43,885 bases of DNA from Bacteroidales bacterium (GTDB lineage Bacteria; Bacteroidota; Bacteroidia; Bacteroidales; P3), in assembly GCA_017962545.1 (NCBI GenBank), contig JAGCVD010000006.1, positions 1-43,885 on the forward strand, written 5' to 3'. The notes below the pieces were generated by a model. It saw nothing but the letters and a program-made list of their open reading frames with translations. It was not told where the DNA came from and searched no databases. Position numbers and translations under genes: made by a program. Shown here piece after piece: positions 1-7,912 of this stretch. Within the stretch, counting starts at the first letter, position 1, and each line of letters opens with the position of its first letter.

Positions 1-216
1 GATGATGTCGGCCTTGCCTTCGGGGATGACGTCGGCGAAGATGGGCTCCGAGCTGATGCGGAGGTGGCTGAACACCGAGCCGCCGCGCTGGCTCATGCCG
101 TGAATTTCGCTCTGCTTGACGTTCATGCCCAAGTTGAGGGCAGCGTCGCTGATGATTTTGGCCACGGAGACGATACCGTCGCCACCTACGCCGCAAAGTA
201 TGATGTCTTTCTTCAT
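1..216 (-). CDS. iorB: Indolepyruvate:ferredoxin oxidoreductase, beta subunit (3' part outside window)
   Basis: Reading from the ATG at 216 towards base 1 gives 72 residues that run off the window edge. The N-terminus (MKKDIILCGVGGDGIVSVAK, then SEIHGMSQRGGSVFSHLR) is the Gly-rich start of the pyruvate/ketoisovalerate oxidoreductase gamma-type domain. This subunit pairs with IorA to convert aryl pyruvates from aromatic amino acids into aryl-acetyl-CoA, passing electrons to ferredoxin in the cytoplasm. It lies downstream of iorA on the same strand, separated by 157 bases that hold an inverted-repeat element (231-366), so the two are probably co-transcribed. The assignment rests on the N-terminal motif plus the iorA neighbour; the C-terminus is not visible. 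Confidence 0.85.
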   Translation of the reverse strand, partial: MKKDIILCGVGGDGIVSVAKIISDAALNLGMNVKQSEIHGMSQRGGSVFSHLRISSEPIFADVIPEGKADII

Positions 217-230
217 TGTTCTTATTTTTA

Positions 231-366
231 TGTAGTTAAGTAGGTAAGTAGTTATCGCTTCGCGCGCCCTTCGGGCAGTAGTTAAGACAAATGCACCTAC
301 GTCGCGATTTTGCCATAGTGGTTGTATTGCCTTAACTACTTAACTACTGTCTACTTAACTACTCGG
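231..366 (-). repeat. Intercistronic inverted-repeat element, copy 1 (iorA-iorB)
   Basis: In the sense of the ior genes, the 5' arm is built from AGTTAAG words (GTAGTTAAG, CAGTAGTTAAG, ending TTAAGGCAATAC) and the 3' arm from the complementary CTTAACTAC words. The centre is G+C richer. The 3' arm contains a 28-base module (251-278) that reappears at 5223-5250 in the same orientation relative to the genes, with 26 of 28 bases identical. That module can itself form two mini-hairpins (GCCC-GAA-GGGC and CGC-GAA-GCG). No coding potential is seen. It probably folds in the iorA-iorB transcript and could act on stability or on differential expression of the two genes; that role is inference. Confidence 0.7.
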
Positions 367-373
367 TTAATCA

Positions 374-1960
374 TTATTTGTTAGCTGCAATACGTTTCTT
401 GTTCTCCACGATGCAGACGCGCTGCGGGATGATGACGCTGACGCCGTTGTAGGCGATTTCCTCTTCGAGAATCTTCATGAACTCGTCGTGGTTCTTGGGC
501 AGCGGCACGATGGTGCGGATGTGGTCGGGGTCGACACCGAGGCCCTTGCAGATGTTGAAGAGCTTCTGGTTGGCGCTGGAGGGCTGACCGCCGGTCATGG
601 CCGTGATGTCGTTGTCGAGAATCATGATGATGACGTTGGCTTTCTCGTTGACGCAGTCGAGCAGACCCGTCATGCCGCTGTGGCCGAAGGTGCCGTCGCC
701 GATGACGCCGATGGCGGGGAAGATGCCCATCTCGGCGGCTCCCTTGGCCATGGTGATGCTGGCGCCCATACAGACGGTGGTGTCGATGGCACCCATGTTG
801 AAGCCGAGGGTGTAGCATCCGATGTCACCGAAGACACGGCCGTTGGGGTATTTCTTCATCACGTCGACCACGGCCTGGTAGCTGTCGATGTGGGGGCAGC
901 CGACGCAGAGTGCGGGAGGACGGTTGGTGACTACCTCGGGCACTGCGGGACCCTTGGGCATGGGGTTGCCGAGGGCGATGGCGACCTTCTCGGCATTGAG
1001 CTCGCCGTCGCGGCGGATGGTCTCGTCCAAGCGGCCGTGCACGGGCTTGCCCTTGCCTAGGAAGCCTTTGATGTGCTCCTCGACGAAGGGCTGGCCGTCC
1101 TCGAGCACGAGGATTTCCTCGACCTCGTCATAGAGTTTGTTGAGCATGTTGTAAGGCAGCGGGTACTGCGTAATCTTCACCACGGGATAGGGGCATTTGC
1201 CGCCGGGGAAGTTCTCCTGCAGGTAGTTGTAGGCAATGCCGGTGGTGATGATACCGCGCTTGTGGTCGGTGCCGGGGATATACTGGTTGAAGCCGCTCTC
1301 CTCGCTGCTCTTGGTGAAAGCAGGCTGCTTGTCGATGAGGTCGCGGTAGAGGCGCTTGGCGTTGACGGGCAGCAGCACATAGCTCTTGGGGTCGCTGGGA
1401 CTGCTGAGGGGGTTCTGGGCGCGGACGGGCTTGCGCTCGACGCCGGCGCGGCTGTGGGCCAGACGTGTGGGGATGCGCATCAGGATGGGTGTGCCCATCT
1501 GCTCGCTGAGCTCATAGCCGAAGAAGACCATGTCGTAGGCTTCCTGCTGGTTGCTAGGCTCGAGCATGGGAATCATGGCCCAGTGGCCGTAGTAGCGGCT
1601 GTCCTGCTCGTCCTGGCTGGAGAACATGCTGGGGTCGTCGGCCACCACGATGATGACACCCTTGGTGCCGATGATGGAGGCGTTCATGAAGGGGTCGCCG
1701 CAGACGTTGAGGCCCACGTGCTTCATGCAGGTCATGGCGCGCTTGCCGCTGTAAGCCACGCCGATGGAGGCCTCGAGGGCGGTCTTCTCGTTGGCGCACC
1801 AGTTGGCCACCACGCCCTGCTCCTTGGCCTGTTTGCTCTTCATCACGTATTCGGTAATCTGGGTCGACGGGGTGCCCGGGTAGCTGTTGATGGCGCTACC
1901 GCCGGCATCGATAAATGCCTGTGCTATAGCCTCGTCGCCTAAAAGGAGGAGTTTTGACAT
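374..1960 (-). CDS. iorA: Indolepyruvate:ferredoxin oxidoreductase, alpha subunit (short form without C-terminal ferredoxin domain)
   Basis: This 528-residue protein is the thiamine-diphosphate subunit of an aryl-pyruvate oxidoreductase. The N-terminal pyrimidine-binding domain begins LLLGDEAIAQAF with the SYPGTPSTQI motif near residue 27. A CVGCPH motif lies near residue 351, and the TPP/metal-binding part follows (GDIGCYTLG near 377, GDGTFGHSG near 420, then NDITAMTGGQPSS). The protein stops soon after VCIVENKKR. Archaeal IorA proteins of about 600 residues continue into a ferredoxin domain with two 4Fe-4S clusters, and none is present here. That points to a short Bacteroidota form, or to electrons leaving through a separate ferredoxin. 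It has a clear promoter at 2005-2036 and is followed by iorB. It probably takes part in fermentation of aromatic amino acids or, in reverse, in their synthesis from aryl acids. Confidence 0.9.
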   Translation of the reverse strand: MSKLLLLGDEAIAQAFIDAGGSAINSYPGTPSTQITEYVMKSKQAKEQGVVANWCANEKTALEASIGVAYSGKRAMTCMKHVGLNVCGDPFMNASIIGTKGVIIVVADDPSMFSSQDEQDSRYYGHWAMIPMLEPSNQQEAYDMVFFGYELSEQMGTPILMRIPTRLAHSRAGVERKPVRAQNPLSSPSDPKSYVLLPVNAKRLYRDLIDKQPAFTKSSEESGFNQYIPGTDHKRGIITTGIAYNYLQENFPGGKCPYPVVKITQYPLPYNMLNKLYDEVEEILVLEDGQPFVEEHIKGFLGKGKPVHGRLDETIRRDGELNAEKVAIALGNPMPKGPAVPEVVTNRPPALCVGCPHIDSYQAVVDVMKKYPNGRVFGDIGCYTLGFNMGAIDTTVCMGASITMAKGAAEMGIFPAIGVIGDGTFGHSGMTGLLDCVNEKANVIIMILDNDITAMTGGQPSSANQKLFNICKGLGVDPDHIRTIVPLPKNHDEFMKILEEEIAYNGVSVIIPQRVCIVENKKRIAANK

Positions 1961-2004
1961 AATGCTGTATATTTGTTATTAATTAATTACAATGAAATTG
2001 TGTG

Positions 2005-2036
2005 CAAAGTTAGGAAATAAAACCCATACCACCAAA
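2005..2036 (-). promoter_or_regulatory. Bacteroides-type promoter of iorA
   Basis: On the minus strand, TTTG (2033-2036) and TAACTTTG (2005-2012) are separated by exactly 20 bases, matching the -33/-7 pattern TTTG-N19-21-TAnnTTTG of the Bacteroidota housekeeping sigma factor. The predicted start is near 1998-2001, giving a leader of about 40 A+T-rich bases before the iorA ATG at 1960. Confidence 0.8.
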
Positions 2037-2044
2037 TCTTTTTT

Positions 2045-2749
2045 CTATTGCGCTGATTTATAGCGACGGATGAGCAGTATGACCGCCCAACCGAGGGTGA
2101 CGCCGAGGGCGTTGGCGACGAGGTCGTTGATGTCGAAGCCGCGATAAGGGAGCAGGTATTGCACCCCTTCGGTCAGCAACCCTATGGCGACGGCGCAGAG
2201 CCAGGGGTGCCAGCGACGGGGGAAGAGGTCCCACAGGAACAGCGCGCAGGGGATGAACACCGAGGCGTGCAGCAAGTGGTCGGCGCGGAGGCCGAGGATG
2301 TAGTTGTCGAGCGGTATGCCGAGCCCGTTCAAGGGTGCCCACATCAGGATGACAAGCAGGCCGAAGTACCACGGGCGCAACTGCTTCCGTCCGCGGTGGC
2401 CGAACCATCGCAGCACGAAGTGTTTCAACTTGTGGTGCTTCTCTACCGCCACCATGCGCCCCACGATGTCGTCGCGACGGCAACTCTCGGTGCCCACGCA
2501 GTTGTCGCCCTGCAGGGTGTAGACGCCGTCGACGATGGCCACGATGCGATGCAGCCTGTGCTGTCCGCGGTAGCGGAAGAGCACCACGTCGCCTACAGCG
2601 GGCTCGCCAGCCAGATGTTCCAGGATGACGGCGTCGCCCTCGCAGAGGGTGGGCTGCATGCTGCTGCCCACAAGGGTGATCTTCACCCGCTCGCCGGCCT
2701 CAAGCCGCTCCTCGACGGCGGCAAAGAACAAGGTGTTGTCTACTTTCAT
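2045..2749 (-). CDS. S26-type signal peptidase fused to a VanZ-like membrane domain
   Basis: This 234-residue protein joins two families. Residues 1-110 resemble S24/S26 peptidases: GSSMQPTL carries the likely nucleophile Ser30, RLHRIV carries His67 in the place of the general base of SipW/ER-type enzymes (Ser-His rather than Ser-Lys), and QGDNC (80-84) matches a late conserved box. After a basic linker (107-125), residues 126-230 form about four membrane segments with VanZ features (ADHLLH at 156-161, TEGVQYLLPYRGFDINDLVANALG at 193-216). The ATG overlaps the stop of the kinase-like gene upstream (ATGA), indicating translational coupling. The context suggests cleavage or export of a modified peptide, but no substrate is identified. 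A longer open frame upstream of 2749 is the antisense-like shadow of the kinase gene and was not used. Confidence 0.8.
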   Translation of the reverse strand: MKVDNTLFFAAVEERLEAGERVKITLVGSSMQPTLCEGDAVILEHLAGEPAVGDVVLFRYRGQHRLHRIVAIVDGVYTLQGDNCVGTESCRRDDIVGRMVAVEKHHKLKHFVLRWFGHRGRKQLRPWYFGLLVILMWAPLNGLGIPLDNYILGLRADHLLHASVFIPCALFLWDLFPRRWHPWLCAVAIGLLTEGVQYLLPYRGFDINDLVANALGVTLGWAVILLIRRYKSAQ

Positions 2750-3597
2750 GCCATGAGGGTTTGGTGGGCCAGCCTCGCGGCGTCGGCGTCGGGCCGGCAG
2801 CCGAGGCGATAGACGGGTATGCGGCTGATGACGCCGCCGATGAAGTCGACCATGCGGTCGGTGCAGAGTTCGTCGTGCGCCAGCGCGGGCGGGCAGCTGG
2901 GCTGCAGGGCGGTGAAGGCCTCGATGGCACGCAGACGCCGGATGGCGTTCTCGGGGCGCTGCTCCAGGCGCAGCAAGGCCGCCACAGGGGCGCGCTCCTG
3001 CCGGAAGCAGGGCGTCTTGCCGCTCCACGGCGAGCCGTAGACGACCACCTCGTCGCCCTCGACACGCAGCACAGGGCTGTCGTCGTTGAGCAGATGGCAC
3101 CCCTCGATATGCTTTATCCAAAGGCTTGTGTGCGTGCTCTTGCCTGTGCCGCTCTCGCCGAGACACAGCACCGCGCGCCCTCGGCAGACGACCGCGGAGG
3201 CATGCACCGGCACGGCGCCGCGCCAGAGGCCCGCGATGGAGTAGGCCGTCCAGAGGACGTAGCGCAGCACCGAGGGGTCGGGAAGAGGGCTGACGCGCAC
3301 CTCGTCGGGCTTCCGCGGGTCGAAGCGCAGATGCCCCGCGTCGCCGAAGGTGTAGTGATAGACCTCCTCGGCGTCGACACCGAAACGGCATTCCATCATG
3401 CCGTCGACAATGTCGAAGCGGTGCAGCCATCGGCATTCCGGCAGGGTGAAGGTCTCGTCGAGATGAATGGTGACGCCGTCGGCGCGCTCCTCGCGGAACA
3501 CCTCCATGCCGGGCAACGCCAGCGCCCAAGCGAGGCTCTTGCCGCCGCTGAGCGTCAGAGGCAGGCCTCCGATGGTGAATGTCGCGGTGCTGCCCAT
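2746..3597 (-). CDS. HPr kinase-like P-loop protein of a PqqD cassette
   Basis: With the ATG at 3597 the product has 283 residues. The start gives an 8-base gap from the pqqD-like gene; an in-frame ATG at 3648 would overlap that gene by 43 bases and is less likely. A Walker A motif GESGTGKST lies at about 147-155, followed by HTSLW and, near 170, LLNDDSPVLR, the arrangement seen in HprK/PEP-carboxykinase-like proteins encoded beside PqqD-type genes in RiPP-like loci. The N-terminal half has no motif I recognise and may bind substrate. Family membership implies ATP binding; whether it phosphorylates a peptide, or anything, is unknown. It is coupled to the downstream S26-VanZ gene by an ATGA overlap. 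Confidence 0.75.
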   Translation of the reverse strand: MGSTATFTIGGLPLTLSGGKSLAWALALPGMEVFREERADGVTIHLDETFTLPECRWLHRFDIVDGMMECRFGVDAEEVYHYTFGDAGHLRFDPRKPDEVRVSPLPDPSVLRYVLWTAYSIAGLWRGAVPVHASAVVCRGRAVLCLGESGTGKSTHTSLWIKHIEGCHLLNDDSPVLRVEGDEVVVYGSPWSGKTPCFRQERAPVAALLRLEQRPENAIRRLRAIEAFTALQPSCPPALAHDELCTDRMVDFIGGVISRIPVYRLGCRPDADAARLAHQTLMA

Positions 3598-3605
3598 GCC
3601 GAGTG

Positions 3606-3875
3606 TCAGTTGATGATGAGATGTTGTTCGCGCATCTGGAACACCCACTCCGCCGCGTCGATGCGGGCCGTCGACTCGTCGACCTCATAGGTGTCGAGCA
3701 TGGCGCGCACCACATCGTCGAGGGTGAACTCGCGTCCCTTCAGCAGGTTGTATAACTCCAGGGCGCTCTCGTTGAGCGCCACCACCTGCGTCATGTCGGC
3801 GGCGCCGTCGGCCTGCATGATGACGATGTTCTCGCCCGACACATGGCGTACTTTCTTGCTTTCGTCTATCCTCAT
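3606..3875 (-). CDS. PqqD-family peptide chaperone-like protein
   Basis: This 89-residue protein matches the small winged-helix PqqD fold, called the RiPP recognition element when fused to modifying enzymes. The visible pattern is a hydrophobic N-terminal strand (ENIVIMQADG), then VALNESALELYNLLKGREFTLDDVVRAMLDTYEVDE, the helical part typical of the family, and a C-terminal helix ending MREQHLIIN. Family members hold a leader peptide for a modifying enzyme. It is the first gene of a three-gene cassette with the HPr-kinase-like and S26-VanZ genes. No radical SAM enzyme or other classical modifying enzyme is visible within the window. A good start is given by the ATG at 3875, preceded by GGAGGG about 15 bases upstream. 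Confidence 0.8.
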   Translation of the reverse strand: MRIDESKKVRHVSGENIVIMQADGAADMTQVVALNESALELYNLLKGREFTLDDVVRAMLDTYEVDESTARIDAAEWVFQMREQHLIIN

Positions 3876-4026
3876 GGGTGTTTCTTTTTCCCTCCTAACG
3901 CCAGTTTGCCCGTTTTATTGCCACCCAAGTCGAATTATTGACGAAGTCCCAAATGTTAATACATGTTAATCGTGTTGCTTTTTCCCAAAGTGACGTCTCG
4001 ATGCCCAAAATACAGAAAATAGTCCT

Positions 4027-4125
4027 TCAAAATATGATAATATATTGATATACAATGCCGTATGCAGGCAAAATCAATCCAAGTAAGTGATACTCAGTAC
4101 TAAAGAGACACCCCCTCTTACTCAT
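4027..4125 (-). CDS. Possible 32-residue peptide upstream of the PqqD cassette
   Basis: An ATG at 4125, preceded by GGCGAGGGGTAGGTG, opens a frame of 32 codons ending in TGA at 4027. The product begins MSKRGCLFSTEYHLLG and ends in a hydrophobic stretch (YGIVYQYIIIF). A small gene directly upstream of pqqD is where a peptide precursor might sit, and the frame contains one Cys and several Ser, Thr and Tyr residues. Against it: the start codon lies inside a 7-base-period array (4113-4140), the base composition is not gene-like, and there is no clear leader/core division. It may be a chance frame. Confidence 0.2.
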   Translation of the reverse strand: MSKRGCLFSTEYHLLGLILPAYGIVYQYIIIF

Positions 4126-4140
4126 CACCTACCCCTCGCC
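4113..4140. repeat. Degenerate heptad array (ACTCATC type), intergenic
   Basis: Four 7-base units in 28 bases: CCCTCTT, then ACTCATC (4120-4126), ACCTACC and CCTCGCC. The ACTCATC unit and its ACCTACC variant resemble the array inside cutC at 42093-42120, so the same repeat word occurs both between and within genes. Confidence 0.5.
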
Positions 4141-4280
4141 TTAAAAACGCCTTATCAAGACTTACTTTTGTAAGTGTTAATCAGGTGTTTGTTTGGTGTT
4201 AATAATGGTTAAAAATAGGGAATATGTTACGTAGGTACCAGTTGGGTTGTAAGAGGGTGGGGAGGTGGCGCAATGTTTTT

Positions 4281-4312
4281 TTTGCGTGGGTGAAAAGTTT
4301 TTCTTATCTTCG
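4281..4312 (+). promoter_or_regulatory. Bacteroides-type promoter of pyrH
   Basis: TTTG (4281-4284) and TATCTTCG (4305-4312, one mismatch to TAnnTTTG) are 20 bases apart. The predicted start is near 4317, leaving a leader of about 57 bases before the pyrH ATG at 4374. This argues against an in-frame upstream start at 4224, which would precede the promoter. Confidence 0.7.
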
Positions 4313-4373
4313 CACAATGGAATGTTGTGCCGATGGTTGGTGCAATCCGTTGTGTGATAATAATTTACAAGGT

Positions 4374-5081
4374 ATGAAATATAGTAGAGTATTGCTTAAA
4401 TTGAGTGGTGAGTCGCTGATGGGCGCTCAGAGCTATGGTATCGACCCTGCGATGCTGACGCAGTATGCCGCCGACATCAAGGCGGTGGTGGAGCGCGGCG
4501 TGCAGGTGGGCATCGTCATCGGCGGCGGCAACATCTTCCGTGGCCTCAGCGGCGCCTCGAAGGGCATGGACCGTGTGCAGGGCGACTATATGGGCATGAT
4601 GGCCACGCTCATCAACAGTATGGCGCTGCAGGCCGAGCTTGAGAAGCAGGGCCTGAAGACCGAACTGCTCGGAGGCCTCGCCATCGAGCCCATCTGCAAG
4701 GCCATGAGCCGCCGCCGTGCGGTGGAGGCCATGCAGGAAGGCCGCGTCGTCATCATTGGCGGCGGCACAGGCAATCCCTTCTTCACCACCGACACCGCGT
4801 CGACGCTCCGCGCCGTGGAGGTACAGGCCGACGTCATCCTCAAGGGCACGCGTGTCGACGGTGTCTACACCGCCGACCCCGAGAAGGACCCCACAGCCAC
4901 CAAGTACCAGACCCTCACCTACAGCGAGGCGCTGGAGAAGAAGCTCAAGATTATGGACCTCACCGCCTTCGCGCTGGCCGAGGACAACAACCTGCCCATC
5001 TATGTCTTCGACATGAACCGTCCGGGCAACCTGCTGCGCGTGGTGGAAGGCGAGAACGTGGGAACGTTAGTAAGTAAATGA
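4374..5081 (+). CDS. pyrH: UMP kinase
   Basis: This 235-residue enzyme phosphorylates UMP to UDP in pyrimidine nucleotide synthesis. It has the amino-acid-kinase fold: KLSGESLMG at 9-17, the glycine loop GGGNIFRG at 50-57, and [12 protein letters not shown] at 129-140, with a normal length for bacterial UMP kinases. Bacterial PyrH is a hexamer regulated by GTP and UTP. The ATG at 4374 was chosen because the family starts [13 protein letters not shown] and the promoter lies downstream of the earlier in-frame start. The next gene is frr, a common pairing, across a 227-base gap holding an inverted-repeat element. Confidence 0.95.
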   Translation: MKYSRVLLKLSGESLMGAQSYGIDPAMLTQYAADIKAVVERGVQVGIVIGGGNIFRGLSGASKGMDRVQGDYMGMMATLINSMALQAELEKQGLKTELLGGLAIEPICKAMSRRRAVEAMQEGRVVIIGGGTGNPFFTTDTASTLRAVEVQADVILKGTRVDGVYTADPEKDPTATKYQTLTYSEALEKKLKIMDLTAFALAEDNNLPIYVFDMNRPGNLLRVVEGENVGTLVSK

Positions 5082-5090
5082 AAATTAATA

Positions 5091-5272
5091 GTTAAGTAGA
5101 CAGTAGTTTTTCACTGGATAAAATTAATTTCAAAGGAGTTCAAAGCCTGCATGCAGGCGGAAGTAGATAAGACGATACATTATGTCTACTGCAAAAAGGC
5201 AATATATCATTTGTCTTAACTACTGCCTGAAGGGCGAGCGAAGCGATAACTTCTTATCTACTTAACTACTAA
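5091..5272 (+). repeat. Intercistronic inverted-repeat element, copy 2 (pyrH-frr)
   Basis: The 5' arm holds AGTTAAGTAGACAGTAG (5091-5107) and, after an A+T-rich spacer and the palindrome GCCTGCATGCAGGC (5147-5160), GAAGTAGATAAGAC. The 3' arm holds TTTGTCTTAACTACTG, the 28-base module shared with copy 1 (5223-5250), and CTTATCTACTTAACTACT. The orientation relative to the flanking genes is the same as in copy 1. The word GTAGATAAG in one arm is matched by CTTATCTAC in the other, so word variants have changed in step with their partners. No open frame was found in it. Confidence 0.7.
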
Positions 5273-5308
5273 AATGGTCAAGTAATAAAACAATCAAGCA
5301 ATCATATC

Positions 5309-5871
<563 letters not shown>

Positions 5872-5872
<1 letters not shown>

Positions 5873-6603
5873 TGCGCATCGTGCGTTTTGACTCGCTGGA
5901 GTCGACAAACAAGTATTGTGAAGCCCTCGACCTCGCTGAGGTGGAGGACTTCACTTGCTATTGGGCTTTGGAGCAGACGGCCGGCATAGGGCAGCGCGGC
6001 AATGTTTGGGCCTCCGCATCAAGGGAAAACCTTACTTTCAGCCTTGTGCTGCACCCCACGTTCCTCCCCGCCGACCGTCAGTTCAAACTGACGGAAGCCC
6101 TCTCGCTGGCTTTGGTCGACGTCCTTAAGGACTTTAAGGACCTTAAAGACCCTAAGGACCTTAAGGTCAAGTGGCCTAATGATATCCATGTCGATGGGAA
6201 GAAGATTTGCGGCACGCTGGTGAGTACGCGCCTCAGCGGCAACGCCATCTCTTCCGCCGTCTGCGGTATCGGCCTCAACGTCAACCAGACGTCCTTCCCC
6301 GACTGGGTGCCCAATCCCACGTCGCTCTCCCTGCTGACAGGGAGGGAATATGAGTTGGAGCCTCTGTTGCGACAGTTACTAGCGTGTATCGAACGAAGGT
6401 ACAATGAATTGAAGGCCGGCCTCGACCCCGAGCCGGAGTATCTGGAGCACCTGCTGAACCTCGGCCTTCCCGCGCGTTATAGATATAATGAAGAGGAGAT
6501 AGAGGCTACCATCACCGGTGTCGACCCACACGGCCGCTTGCTTCTCACCACCTCCGACGGCCGCCGCATTTCCTGCGGCATGAAAGAAATCACCTTGCTT
6601 TAG
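5872..6603 (+). CDS. birA: Biotin-[acetyl-CoA-carboxylase] ligase with a tripeptide-repeat insert
   Basis: This is a 243-residue monofunctional biotin protein ligase: it lacks the N-terminal DNA-binding domain of E. coli BirA. Visible motifs are STNKY (11-15), the biotin-AMP loop GIGQRGNVW (38-46), KWPNDI (100-105) and GKKICGTLV (109-117). Just before KWPNDI, residues 85-98 read KDFKDLKDPKDLK, encoded by a 9-base-period repeat (6124-6168). This appears to lengthen a surface loop compared with typical ligases and leaves the catalytic motifs intact. It attaches biotin to carboxylase carrier domains. The start at 5872 overlaps the frr stop. The stop (TAG 6601-6603) overlaps the stop of the convergent gene (TAA on minus, 6600-6602). 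Confidence 0.92.
6124..6168 (+). repeat. 9-base-period array inside birA
   Basis: Five units of 9 bases with consensus CTTAAGGAC (variants TTTAAGGAC, CTTAAAGAC, CCTAAGGAC, CTTAAGGTC). The period is three codons, so it is read as Asp-(Leu/Phe/Pro)-Lys repeats. The core CCTTAAGG is palindromic, which makes the whole stretch nearly self-complementary. Two related arrays occur in purL. Confidence 0.85.
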
Positions 6604-7911
6604 CGTAGCAGCGTCACCGTCCCCTTGCCTGAGTGCACACGATTGTCGGCGGCAGTGCGCAGACGGTAGTAGTAGACGTAGGCGCCTTGCGGCAGGCCTC
6701 CGCCGTCCCACCAATCATGTATGTCGCGAGTGCTGTAGATTAACTCTCCACAACGTTGGTAGATGTACATCTCAAACTCTGTCACCTCGCAGGAGGTGAC
6801 ACAGCCGAAGCGATTGTTATTGTCCAGCCCGGGGGTGAACACATTGGGAAACCACACTTCGCAAGGGAGTGCTTCGGGGGTGTGCGGTGTGTAGACGGTA
6901 AGTCGCAGTATCACGGTTGAGTCACAGCCGTTAGCGGAGGGGTAGACGAACGTATAGGTGCCCTCCGTGGTCAGCAAGGTGTCGGCAAAGGATAATGTGT
7001 CGCCGACGGCGATGGTGTTGTAGAGGTGTGTGACAACGGGGTCAGGGACAAAGAGCCGTAGGCGGTAATGTACCATTCCGTGGTTCTCCAGTACTTCGCG
7101 TCCGTAGGTGTGGATGCCCGCTGCCGTGAGGCTGTCGACAGTGAACCCAAAGCCGTTGTAGGGCTGGCCCAGGCAGACGGTGTCGCAATAGTCGATGGTG
7201 TCCATCTCGTTGGCAACACGGAGGTTGTCAATATAGATATGGACAAGGTCCAAGGAATCCATGTTGCAGTTAGGTCTGAATGCTAGGCGTCGAATAGTGG
7301 GAAGTGTGGAATAGTGGGTGCGTAGGTCGAGGCGGTAGTGCTGCCAATGGTTGGTGTCGGCTATATTTCCGGAAAACCATGCAGCGGTGTCGATGACGAT
7401 GTTGGCTATAGGGAAATAATTGCCAGCAGGGTCGTTTTCATCGGTGACATATCCCAGCTGGAGAATGCCTGCATGCCAAGAGAGACCGTCAGGGATGCCA
7501 TCGGTGCCTGTCGAGTTGAACCAACAATACTGCACGTCGAAAGAAATGATGGTAGGTAGTTCGTTGAATGACGGGGAAACCATGTAGGTATAGGATATGC
7601 GGTCGGGCTGCCCTGCCATGGGATGGTGTGCGAATAGGTCAATCGAATGGTCGCCGATACCTGTATGGTTTGGCGCAATCATCGAACGGACAGTATAGAG
7701 GGAACGATATATATATTGGGTCCAGCAGTTGTCTTCCGTCACCAGTGTCATATCCACGGCGCTGCTAGCCCAAGGGGTTTGATAGGAGAAACTGTTGAAA
7801 TTCTGCACATATGGCAGATCCATGGTGCAGGAATAGGATTGCCCATACATGGTAGTTGGAAAGGCCAGCAAAGCCCACAAAACAATGTTATGGTATGAGC
7901 GCGAGTGGAAC
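6600..7911 (-). CDS. Secreted surface protein with T9SS type B (CHU_C-like) sorting domain
   Basis: With the ATG at positions 7911-7913 the protein has about 437 residues. A signal peptide (MFHSRSYHNIVLWALLAF, cleavage near TMYGQS) leads into a beta-rich region that I cannot assign to a function (about 25-240; SYTYMVSPSF and YIDNLRVANE suggest a jelly-roll, choice-of-anchor-like domain). A second segment (245-335) follows, with repeats of the type DTLLTTEGTYTF and NGCDSTVILRLTVY. The C-terminal ~90 residues (VWFPNVFTPGLDNNNRFG, MYIYQRCGELIY, WWDGGGLPQGAYVYYY) match the gliding-motility-associated sorting domain of type B T9SS cargo. It is the last gene of the sigma/anti-sigma operon and begins within the stop of the gene before it (TGATG), so it is a likely target of that sigma system. 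Confidence 0.85.
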
Positions 7912-7912
7912 A

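Larger units (their letters stand above)
3876..4373. other. Intergenic region between the PqqD cassette and pyrH
   Basis: This stretch of 498 bases separates divergent genes. It holds a candidate 32-codon reading frame on the minus strand (4027-4125), a 7-base-period array (4113-4140), a palindrome CTTACTTTTGTAAG at 4161-4174 that contains a TACTTTTG box on the plus strand, and the pyrH promoter (4281-4312). The part nearest the pqqD-like gene (3900-4090) is A+T rich, with no recognisable motif beyond weak TATTTTG boxes on the minus strand. Confidence 0.6.

Noticed and set aside
231-366. CRISPR array or integron-like repeat at the AGTTAAG tracts
   Set aside because: Repeats are very short, lack unique spacers of constant length, are arranged as inverted arms, and no cas or integrase gene is present.
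1073-1942. 289-codon open frame on the plus strand opposite iorA
   Set aside because: It is composed of Val, Gly, Ala and His typical of antisense translation; iorA shows all family motifs.
4161-4174. Palindrome CTTACTTTTGTAAG as a second pyrH promoter or operator
   Set aside because: It contains a TACTTTTG box but no -33 TTTG at the right distance, and a better promoter lies at 4281-4312; it is too short to call an operator.
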